64,000 nucleotides of DNA from Puniceicoccaceae bacterium. GTDB lineage: Bacteria > Verrucomicrobiota > Verrucomicrobiia > Opitutales > Coraliomargaritaceae. The stretch lies in the NCBI GenBank assembly GCA_018402305.1, contig JAGYJE010000003.1, positions 1 through 64,000 of the forward strand, in the 5' to 3' direction. This document shows, one piece after another, positions 57,306 through 64,000 of this stretch (position 1 is the stretch's first letter; every line of letters starts with the position of its first letter). Under the pieces are notes generated by a model, which had not been told where the DNA came from, did not search any database, and saw only the letters and a program-made list of their open reading frames with translations. Both the position numbers and the translations under genes were made by a program.

Positions 57306-58721
57306 TCAGTCGATCGCCCGTATTTGTGTGCTGTCGATAAGCTTTTCGCCGGCATACATTTTTGTGATGACGACGATGGGATCTCCCTCCTTTCGCCAGT
57401 TGCTGCGCTTAAGTCGACCAAAAGCACGCTGAATTGTGGTTTCATGGTCGTGATCAAACTCCATGAAAAAGGGCTCAACGCCGCGCATAATCAGCAGTTG
57501 CCGGAACAGTGTCGGATTGTCGGTAAAGGCAAAAATGGGCACATTTGGCCGGAGTGAAGAGAGCTTTTGGGCAAAGATCCCTCGACGTGTGAAGACCACA
57601 AGTGAACCGTCAAGGTCCGAAGCCAGATAGGCTGCCGAACGGAGCATCTTGGAGCGTGCTAGCGTAAGCTGCAGATCTTTGCGGAGGATTTGCGTCTCGT
57701 CTTCTTCGATTCGCGTTGCGATGCGTTGAATGGTTTCGACACACTCAACGGGGTATTTTCCGACGGTGGTCTCGCCTGAGAGCATGACACAGTCGGCTTG
57801 TTCACGAATTGCGTTTGCTATATCGGTGACCTCAGCACGCGTCGGGATGGGTGAGTCGATCATTGACTCAAGCATGTGCGTGGCGACGATCACCGGTTTT
57901 GTGTTCTGGATGCAGCTGTTAATCGCGCGGGTCTGGATGATCGGCAGATCCTCGAAGGGGCATTCAATGCCGAGATCACCACGAGCGACCATGAGACCGT
58001 CTGACGCCTTGATAATACCCTCGAGGTTTTTGATGGCTTGCTGATCTTCGATCTTGGCAATGATTTTGGCTTTAGATCCGTGATCTTCAAGATAGGTGTG
58101 AAACTCGATGAGGTCTTTGGGCTCACGAACAAAAGAGAGCGCGAAGAACTCGATGCTCCGCTCGATGCCCACATCGACGTCGCCCTGGTCCTTTTTTGTG
58201 AGTGCCGGTAGGTTTACACGAACCCCCGGCAGATTTATGTGACGGCGGTTACCCATCGGCCCCGGGATTAATACTTCACAGCGCACGCGCATCCCTTCGA
58301 TGCGCAGGACGCGCAGGCGGATGAGGCCACTGTCCACAAGAATGGTGTCGCCCTCCGTGATGTCTTTACAAAAGCCTGGGTAGTTCACGTCAACTCGACG
58401 AACGCCGTCTTCTCTGACGCTACCGATTCCCTCGCCGTAAGAGAATTCAAAGAGATCTCCCTTTTCCAGCTCAAAAGTTTCCGGAACGTCGCCGGTGCGG
58501 ATCTCTGGACCTTTTACATCCATCATGATCGCGATGTGCCGTCCCACTTTGTCGCAAACCTTTCGCACGCGATCAATGATCTCCTTGGACCATTGGTGGT
58601 CGGCATGGGCCATATTGATACGGCAAATGTCGACGCCCGCTTTTATCAAACGCTCCAAGGTTGCTTCGTCCTGTGTGGCCGGTCCGACTGTAAAGATGAT
58701 TTTTGTTTTGTGTGTCTTCAT
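57306..58721 (-). CDS. pyk: Pyruvate kinase
   Basis: A 471-residue glycolytic enzyme. It starts [20 protein letters not shown], and has [42 protein letters not shown], and [11 protein letters not shown]. The C-terminal effector domain is present ([20 protein letters not shown]). It converts phosphoenolpyruvate and ADP to pyruvate and ATP. The MBL-hydrolase gene is convergent-side adjacent on the same strand, with a 2-base gap, so the two are probably co-transcribed. Confidence 0.96.
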   Translation of the reverse strand: MKTHKTKIIFTVGPATQDEATLERLIKAGVDICRINMAHADHQWSKEIIDRVRKVCDKVGRHIAIMMDVKGPEIRTGDVPETFELEKGDLFEFSYGEGIGSVREDGVRRVDVNYPGFCKDITEGDTILVDSGLIRLRVLRIEGMRVRCEVLIPGPMGNRRHINLPGVRVNLPALTKKDQGDVDVGIERSIEFFALSFVREPKDLIEFHTYLEDHGSKAKIIAKIEDQQAIKNLEGIIKASDGLMVARGDLGIECPFEDLPIIQTRAINSCIQNTKPVIVATHMLESMIDSPIPTRAEVTDIANAIREQADCVMLSGETTVGKYPVECVETIQRIATRIEEDETQILRKDLQLTLARSKMLRSAAYLASDLDGSLVVFTRRGIFAQKLSSLRPNVPIFAFTDNPTLFRQLLIMRGVEPFFMEFDHDHETTIQRAFGRLKRSNWRKEGDPIVVITKMYAGEKLIDSTQIRAID

Positions 58722-58723
58722 TG

Positions 58724-59533
58724 TTAAAAAATGCTGGTTTGGACGTCAGCAAATGGAATGTCAAAGTCCGGATCAATGACCTCGATATTGAGCCGCCCGG
58801 CGAGCGAGGCGAATTTCTGGCGAACAAGTTGAACATTATTACAATCCTTACTCAGGTGAGTCAGATAGACCTGACTAAGGCAACTGTCCCGAGAGAGTTC
58901 TTCGAGCGTTTCGAAGGTAGCGTGGTTCGACAGGTGGCCGTGCCGCCCTCGGATGCGCTGCTTTGTTGACCAAGGGCGACGCTCATCTTTTTCAAGTAGG
59001 TCCTCATCGTAGTTGGCTTCGATGACAAGCGTCTGCACGGTTCGCATGTGTTGCATGACGTGCTCCGGGACGTAGCCCAAGTCAGTAATCCACGCCAGGC
59101 TGCGCGGCGGAAAAAATAAGTCCCCCTCCTCGCCCCAGCTGAAGGTGAAACCCACCGGGTCGTAGGCATCGTGGGGGAGGGCGTAGGAACGAATCTTTAA
59201 ATCCCGAAAAGAAAACTCCGTGCCGGTCTGAAACAGTTGCCAGTTTACCGGTTTGTTTAATTTAGCCTGAATGGCATCCGCGGTATCTCGGTTTGCGAAA
59301 ACAGGTAGTTTCGCACGTCTGGCCAGACCGCGAATGCCTTGTGCATGGTCGCTGTGTTCGTGAGTTAAAAAAATAGCATCAATCCCATCGATGGATTGAC
59401 CGATCGACTCGAGGAGGCAGGCGATCCGCCTCGCGGAAAAGCCGACGTCCACAAGGACTTTGGTGTGGCCAGTCTGGAGAAAGGCGCAGTTCCCACTGCT
59501 GCTGGAGCCGAGTATCTGAAATTCATTAGGCAT
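58724..59533 (-). CDS. MBL-fold metallohydrolase (YycJ/WalJ-like)
   Basis: A 269-residue protein with the metallo-beta-lactamase motif [11 protein letters not shown], an early [27 protein letters not shown], and [11 protein letters not shown]. This order matches the YycJ group, 5'-3' exonuclease-type hydrolases. It is cytoplasmic, with no signal peptide. It is upstream of pyk with a 2-base gap. Confidence 0.88.
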   Translation of the reverse strand: MPNEFQILGSSSSGNCAFLQTGHTKVLVDVGFSARRIACLLESIGQSIDGIDAIFLTHEHSDHAQGIRGLARRAKLPVFANRDTADAIQAKLNKPVNWQLFQTGTEFSFRDLKIRSYALPHDAYDPVGFTFSWGEEGDLFFPPRSLAWITDLGYVPEHVMQHMRTVQTLVIEANYDEDLLEKDERRPWSTKQRIRGRHGHLSNHATFETLEELSRDSCLSQVYLTHLSKDCNNVQLVRQKFASLAGRLNIEVIDPDFDIPFADVQTSIF

Positions 59534-59709
59534 TCCGGCGCAATTTGAGAGATATGATCCGCCAGAGCAAAGCCTTTTTTGAAAGCTGCCCTCTGGTTGC
59601 TTCAGGTCTTCAACTCAGACACTGAAGACGTGTGCCTAGGCTTGCGCTTTTGCCGTTTTGAAGTATTTTCTTCCCTTTTTCCACGAAGAAGCTGCTTAAG
59701 AACGCCTAA

Positions 59710-60690
59710 ATGAAATCAGAATCCAGCCAGAGAAGTTCCCGACAGTTGAGGACAATACGCCCAAAACTGAGCAAGGTTTATGATCACGAGTTCGTCCTGA
59801 CTGACGAGTATCGCGCGTCGCTGCCCGATATGCAAAATGTGGATTCTCGACAGATTTTCGGCGCAAACGTGCCGATTCTCAAGGTGGGTATATCCAATTT
59901 TCGCTTGCCGCTACGCTACATCACCTCCAGCTCGGATACATTAACCTTAGAGACCTCGGTTACTGGGACTGTGTCGCTGGAGGCCGATCAGAAAGGAATC
60001 AATATGTCGCGGATTATGCGTGTTTTTTATACCTTTCAAGATCGAATTATGACTCCTGATCTGCTCAAAGATGTATTACTTCACTATAAGGCAGAGATCC
60101 ACGCGCATCGGGCCCAAATTCGCTTGAATTTTGAATATCCAATTCTGAAACCCAGTCTGCGCAGTGGACTGGAGGGCTGGCAGTATTACCGCTGTGCCTA
60201 TGAAGGACGTATTGATGAGTTAAATCACTTTCGTAAATTTATTCACTTCGACTTTATCTATTCGTCTGCATGCCCTTGCTCGTCGGAACTTTCGGAACAT
60301 GCGCGCGAAAGTCGCGAGGTTTATGGGATTCCTCACTCGCAGAGGAGCACGGCGCGGGTCAGCATTGAAATAGCTCAAGCAGCGCACCTTACGATTGAAC
60401 GCATCCAGGAAATCTGCCTGGAGACTTTGCAGACCGAAACGCAGGTTATGGTTAAGCGCGAAGATGAACAGGCGTTTGCCGAGTTAAACGGGGCCTTCAC
60501 CAAGTTCGTCGAAGACGCTGCCCGTTTGCTCTACGAAAAATTGGATAGTGAACCGAATATCGTGGATTTCCAAGTAGCCTGTGCGCACTTGGAGTCACTG
60601 CATTCGCACGATGCAGTTGCGGTTATCAACAAGGGCGTTCCGGGGGGATTCACTGGACAATTTGAAGATTTTAAGTCGTTGATTCGCTAG
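59710..60690 (+). CDS. folE2: GTP cyclohydrolase IB (FolE2)
   Basis: A 326-residue enzyme that opens GTP to 7,8-dihydroneopterin triphosphate. It has [15 protein letters not shown], the metal-binding Cys in [15 protein letters not shown], and [11 protein letters not shown]. It supplies folate and, with the QueD/E/C/F pathway, queuosine (queF is in this window). FolE2 is the zinc-independent form, often used when zinc is scarce; no Zur box is recognised. Confidence 0.95.
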   Translation: MKSESSQRSSRQLRTIRPKLSKVYDHEFVLTDEYRASLPDMQNVDSRQIFGANVPILKVGISNFRLPLRYITSSSDTLTLETSVTGTVSLEADQKGINMSRIMRVFYTFQDRIMTPDLLKDVLLHYKAEIHAHRAQIRLNFEYPILKPSLRSGLEGWQYYRCAYEGRIDELNHFRKFIHFDFIYSSACPCSSELSEHARESREVYGIPHSQRSTARVSIEIAQAAHLTIERIQEICLETLQTETQVMVKREDEQAFAELNGAFTKFVEDAARLLYEKLDSEPNIVDFQVACAHLESLHSHDAVAVINKGVPGGFTGQFEDFKSLIR

Positions 60691-60714
60691 AAATCGTTCG
60701 CTCAAAGCCAATTG

Positions 60715-60750
60715 TTGGACGGATTGGACGGATTGGACGGATTGGACGGC
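60715..60750. repeat. Short 9-bp tandem repeat
   Basis: TTGGACGGA occurs four times in tandem from 60715, the last copy ending in C, in the gap between the convergent folE2 and RodZ-like genes. Confidence 0.85.
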
Positions 60751-60751
60751 T

Positions 60752-61636
60752 CTATTGAAGGCTTATTTTAGCAGTTCCTGATGTGTTTGGACGAAAACGT
60801 TCGCCTCCCTGCTCAATAATCAGGTTTTCGCCGGCGGTAAAGAGAACATCCACAAGTCCCTCCTTGTCCAAAGTGACGGATTCGCCCGCGGACATTGTTT
60901 TCTTATAAAGTTCCTGGTTATTGGATCGTTGTCTGACCAAAACATAAACATTACCGCTGGCTGTTAAAGTGATCTGGTCCTCACCTGTCGCTGCGGTATT
61001 GCTGGACTCAAGTACAGGGTCTGCGGGGGAGTCTCGCAGTTCGGGCTGTTCAGGCTGTTCTGCGATTAGCTCATCAGTGCTACTGCCCCCGCCCAGAATT
61101 GCCGAGATCAAACCAAAGAACACGAAAACAAGGGCGAGTGTGCCGACGAAGATTAGACCGATTTTCAGGTAAAAAGTTTTGTCCCCCTCATCCTCTTCTC
61201 TTTCCAAATTTTCGTTATAGAGTTCCTTTTGGTTTACCGGGCTTTTTGCGGCGATTCGCCCATAGTGATCCGCGTTCTTCGAATCGCCGTGCCCAGGAAC
61301 CGATTCGCCGTCGGGATTTTTAACTTCTATCTGTCCGAACCATTCGGTCCCGCCTTTTTTGCCGAGTCGAGAATGGCTCAGGAGTTGGGCATTATAGTCG
61401 GTCATGATCTTATCCACATCCAGCTTCAGGTAGCGGGCATAGTTTTTGAGGAAGCCGCGCTTGTAGATCTCCGGGAGATCAAAGTCTGTCTTATTGGTTT
61501 CGATGCAGCCGAGAAAATCACTCCGTATTTTTGTCGCTTCCGCTGCTTCACGCAGCGAAATGCCCTTACGTTTCCGTGCTTCTTCTAGTCTTTCGCCGAC
61601 GCTTTGCATATTTGAGAAGTATGTGTTGTCTTGCAT
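60752..61636 (-). CDS. RodZ-like membrane protein with HTH domain
   Basis: A 294-residue protein. The N-terminal HTH_25 domain (GERLEEARKRKGISLREAAE, then IRSDFLGCIE, LPEIYKRGFLKNYARYL) precedes a single membrane helix (YLKIGLIFVGTLALVFVFFG) and an extracytoplasmic DUF4115-type beta domain (VYVLVRQRSNNQELYKKTM). RodZ links MreB to the cell-shape machinery. ATG 61636 is used; ATG 61609 (MQSVGERLEE) is equally plausible. Confidence 0.85.
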   Translation of the reverse strand: MQDNTYFSNMQSVGERLEEARKRKGISLREAAEATKIRSDFLGCIETNKTDFDLPEIYKRGFLKNYARYLKLDVDKIMTDYNAQLLSHSRLGKKGGTEWFGQIEVKNPDGESVPGHGDSKNADHYGRIAAKSPVNQKELYNENLEREEDEGDKTFYLKIGLIFVGTLALVFVFFGLISAILGGGSSTDELIAEQPEQPELRDSPADPVLESSNTAATGEDQITLTASGNVYVLVRQRSNNQELYKKTMSAGESVTLDKEGLVDVLFTAGENLIIEQGGERFRPNTSGTAKISLQ

Positions 61637-61738
61637 TTACTGCGCAAGCATGGAATTGCATCCTAAATCATAATAAATACACAGGCTATTTATGTACATT
61701 TTGCTTGATTGGTTGCTTGGGGGCTATATTTTGTGGAG

Positions 61739-62770
61739 ATGTCACATTTTAGAAGTGGAGGTTTTCGCGGGCGGCGTTTGGTGCAGGGTCAGTCGGCGGT
61801 GTATCATGTGGTCAGCCGGACGGCGTTTGCGCGCTGTGTGTTTGATGCGGTGGAGAAGGAGCGTTTTTTGCGGATTCTGAAGCGTCAGGCGGGTTTTTGT
61901 GGGGTGGAGGTGCTGGCTTTTTGCGTGATGAGTAACCACTTCCATTTGCTTGTCCGGGTGCCGGAGGCGGGACCGATTAGCGATGGGGAGCTACTCCGGC
62001 GCTATCGTCTGCTCTACGGGGGGCGGGCCTGCCCGCCGTCCTCGCCGAGTCCGGAGGTTTTGGAAGGTCTGCTTCGTGCCAATGATGGAGCGGGCCAAGA
62101 GCTACGTGTTCGCATTCTGGCGCGGATGCACGATCTGGCCGCCTTTGTGCGTGAGTTGAAGCAGCGCTTTGGAATCTGGTACAATCATCGTCACAATAAT
62201 AAGGGCACGCTTTGGGCGGAGCGTTTCCGCAGCACGATTGTGGAGGCCTCCGTAGAGGCGCTTTCAACGGTGGCCGCCTACATTGACTTGAATCCCGTGC
62301 GTGCGGGTATGGTGGCGGATCCGGCGGATTACCGTTTCAGCAGTTTTGGTCGCGCGGTGGGTGGCAATCCAAGCGCGCAGCGTGGCTATGAATCCATCTT
62401 CTGCCAGAAACGGCCCTGGGCGGCGCTGATGCCGAGCTACAATTTGATTTTGTATGGAAAGGGAGAGCGGCCCAAAGGGTTGGTGGGTAAGGATCTCGGG
62501 CGAATTGATGCAGAGACAGCGAGTCGGGTCCTCGAAAACGGTGGGCGCCTGCCGATCTGGCAACTTCTGCGCTGGCGGGTGCGCTATTTTAGCGAGGGTA
62601 CCGCGCTGGGATCGAAGGCGTTTCTGGAGAATTTGGGCCGGCGCTGGAACGAGCAGCGCGGAGCCGAGCGCAAACGGCACGCCCACCGCATGCAAGCAGG
62701 CGAGTGGGGCGAACTGCGCAGCTTCCGTAACCTGCAAATCGACCCGGTTTCCATACCGGGCAAAAGCTGA
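61739..62770 (+). CDS. REP-associated tyrosine transposase (RAYT), intact
   Basis: A 343-residue protein. QSAVYHVVSRTAFARCVFD, EVLAFCVMSNHFHLLVRVPE (HUH motif), RFGIWYNHRHNNKGTLWAER, and AYIDLNPVRAGMVADPADYR match RAYTs. These nick single-stranded REP palindromes via a tyrosine. It is a close paralogue of the broken copy at 37581-38617, with the same block order. ATG 61739 (MSHFRSGGF) is chosen over an earlier GTG-type start. The ribosome site is poor. Confidence 0.9.
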   Translation: MSHFRSGGFRGRRLVQGQSAVYHVVSRTAFARCVFDAVEKERFLRILKRQAGFCGVEVLAFCVMSNHFHLLVRVPEAGPISDGELLRRYRLLYGGRACPPSSPSPEVLEGLLRANDGAGQELRVRILARMHDLAAFVRELKQRFGIWYNHRHNNKGTLWAERFRSTIVEASVEALSTVAAYIDLNPVRAGMVADPADYRFSSFGRAVGGNPSAQRGYESIFCQKRPWAALMPSYNLILYGKGERPKGLVGKDLGRIDAETASRVLENGGRLPIWQLLRWRVRYFSEGTALGSKAFLENLGRRWNEQRGAERKRHAHRMQAGEWGELRSFRNLQIDPVSIPGKS

Positions 62771-62835
62771 GTTGGTGCACTTCGAGGAAGGTTGACGTGG
62801 CGTTCGCTGAGGACGGAGAGCTTCGGAGAGGTAAA

Positions 62836-63819
62836 CTAAAAGAGGTGTTTCACCGCATCCCGCTCTTCGGCAAGCTCTTGAACAGAGGCCTCAAATTTTT
62901 CGCGGCTGAACGCGTTGAGCTCAATGTCTTTAACGATGCTGATTTGTTTGCCGTCGCTTCGGCAGGGGAAGGAAATAATCAAACCTTCTGGCGTGCCATA
63001 GCTGCCGTCCGAGCGGAGGCACATGCTAAAGGTTTCGCCCTCGGCGGTTGGTGTTGAAAGAGCTCGAACGGAATCGACAATTCCGTTCGCAGCGGATGCG
63101 GCGGAGGAAGAACCCCGCGCTTTGATGATGGCCGCACCGCGTTTTTGAACCGTCGGAATGAAGTTGTCTTTTAGCCAGGATTCGTCGCCAATAACTTCGG
63201 CGGCTGATTGGCCGTTTATTTTAGCGGAATAAAAGTCTGGATACTGTGTGGCCGAGTGATTCCCCCAAATGCTCATATTTGTGACAGCCGTGACACCGAC
63301 ACCCGCTTTTTGAGCCAGTTGTGTTTTGGCACGGTTTTCATCCAGCATCGTCATGGCGAAGAAACGGTCGCTTGGAATGTTCTTTGCGTTATTCATGGCT
63401 ATGAGGCAGTTTGTGTTGCACGGATTTCCGACGACCAGCACGCGCACGTCATCTGCTGCGTTTGCTGAAATGGCCTCGCCCTGGCCAGTGAACACCTTCC
63501 CGTTGATATCAAGTAAATCAGCTCGCTCCATGCCCTCCTTACGTGGCACGGAACCGACGAGCAGGGCCCAATTAACATCCTTGAATCCGTCGGCCAGATC
63601 AGTTGTGGCGACAACCTCTTTCAGTAGTGGAAAGGCGCAGTCATCAAGCTCCATGACGACCCCTTTGAGCGCTTCGAGGGCGGGTGGGATTTCAATAAGA
63701 TTGAGTGCGACTGGTTGGTTTGGACCAAACATGGCTCCAGAGGCTATGCGGAAAAGAAGGGCATAGCCGATATTACCAGCAGCACCTGTCACGGCGATTC
63801 GAATAGGTTTTTGATTCAT
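62836..63819 (-). CDS. mdh: Malate dehydrogenase
   Basis: A 327-residue enzyme of normal length. The NAD motif is [16 protein letters not shown], the substrate-binding arginine is in [20 protein letters not shown], and the catalytic His is in [12 protein letters not shown]. It interconverts malate and oxaloacetate. The group with this length and the AAGNIGY motif is the NAD-dependent type found in Chlamydiae and Verrucomicrobia as well as beta-proteobacteria. Confidence 0.96.
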   Translation of the reverse strand: MNQKPIRIAVTGAAGNIGYALLFRIASGAMFGPNQPVALNLIEIPPALEALKGVVMELDDCAFPLLKEVVATTDLADGFKDVNWALLVGSVPRKEGMERADLLDINGKVFTGQGEAISANAADDVRVLVVGNPCNTNCLIAMNNAKNIPSDRFFAMTMLDENRAKTQLAQKAGVGVTAVTNMSIWGNHSATQYPDFYSAKINGQSAAEVIGDESWLKDNFIPTVQKRGAAIIKARGSSSAASAANGIVDSVRALSTPTAEGETFSMCLRSDGSYGTPEGLIISFPCRSDGKQISIVKDIELNAFSREKFEASVQELAEERDAVKHLF

Positions 63820-63837
63820 AATGGATTAATTGGTAGG

Positions 63838-64000
63838 TTAATTGAAGAGCGGTGCGAGTTTGGCATAGGCTTTGCGAATCATGGCCTCAGTCGTTGGCCA
63901 GTCGATACAGCCGTCGGTAATGGATACCCCGTATTCAAGTGAATCGACCGGTTGTGGAAATGGCTGACTGCCATGTTTCAGATTACTCTCGATCATTGCA
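63838..64000 (-). CDS. 3-deoxy-7-phosphoheptulonate synthase, C-terminal end (partial)
   Basis: Only the last 54 codons are in the window. They read MIESNLKHGSQPFPQ, then SLEYGVSITDGCIDWPTTEA and KLAPLFN with TAA at 63840-63838. The pattern ESNL...YG.SITD.CI.W..TE is the C-terminus of class I AroG/AroF-type DAHP synthase, the first enzyme of the shikimate pathway. It precedes mdh in the opposite-to-plus direction, with an 18-base gap between its stop and the mdh ATG. Confidence 0.82.
   Translation of the reverse strand, partial: AMIESNLKHGSQPFPQPVDSLEYGVSITDGCIDWPTTEAMIRKAYAKLAPLFN

Overview
The window reads as chromosomal DNA from a member of Verrucomicrobiota, most likely class Opitutae. 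This is an inference from a pseudopilin cluster resembling the Verru_Chthon cassette, two REP-associated tyrosine transposases (RAYTs) with scattered REP-like palindromes, a large TonB-dependent receptor of the Xanthomonas/Caulobacter type, and ordinary housekeeping genes (hemA, hemH, typA, queF, folE2, pyk, mdh, lnt, trxB, zwf). No rRNA operon or CRISPR array is present. Three tRNA genes (Leu-CAG, Thr-TGT, Lys-CTT) are.

Layout. 1-7.7 kb: the end of an isochorismate synthase, a TonB-dependent receptor, a decayed ribbon-helix-helix/PIN toxin-antitoxin locus, and an overlapping lipoprotein/phosphoesterase pair. 7.9-16.7 kb: metabolism and tRNA modification, comprising a CrtI-type oxidoreductase, trxB-pdxH, an overlapping MnmM-like methyltransferase and MnmC(o)-like oxidoreductase pair, and yraN-zwf-opcA. 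16.7-22.4 kb: gluQ, rpmI-rplT, tRNA-Leu and an M16 peptidase. 22.7-26.8 kb: five prepilin-like proteins with a small retropepsin-like protease among them. 27-38.6 kb: an intact toxin-antitoxin locus with a readable promoter/operator, a NusG paralogue, a Ski2-like helicase, a heme cluster (hemA, HemX-like, hemH) with a second toxin-antitoxin pair inside it, queF, a 19-bp tandem array, typA and a RAYT.

38.5-49.7 kb contains almost no long open frames, but it is not empty. Stitching frames together recovers ruvB, glyS, a DUF374 acyltransferase, an NtrC-type regulator, a cyclophilin, a nuclease/HhH protein, an IS4-family insertion sequence and a tyrosine integrase, all at near-normal length and all broken by scattered single-base indels. 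The block starts and stops abruptly inside genes. Uncorrected sequence in the assembly explains this better than biological decay.

47.3-53.7 kb is a small integrative element at the 3' end of tRNA-Thr, bounded by about 51-bp direct repeats of the tRNA end. It carries an integrase, a primase-helicase, a perfect 48-bp palindrome with GGTGCAA iterons (candidate origin), and a run of small unknown genes. No capsid or conjugation genes are visible. It is the best candidate here for an undescribed system, resembling a phage satellite or integrative plasmid.

53.8-64 kb returns to chromosomal genes: tRNA-Lys, an ECF sigma factor with a probable anti-sigma protein, lnt, pyk, a YycJ-like hydrolase, folE2, a RodZ-like protein, an intact RAYT, mdh, and the end of a DAHP synthase gene.
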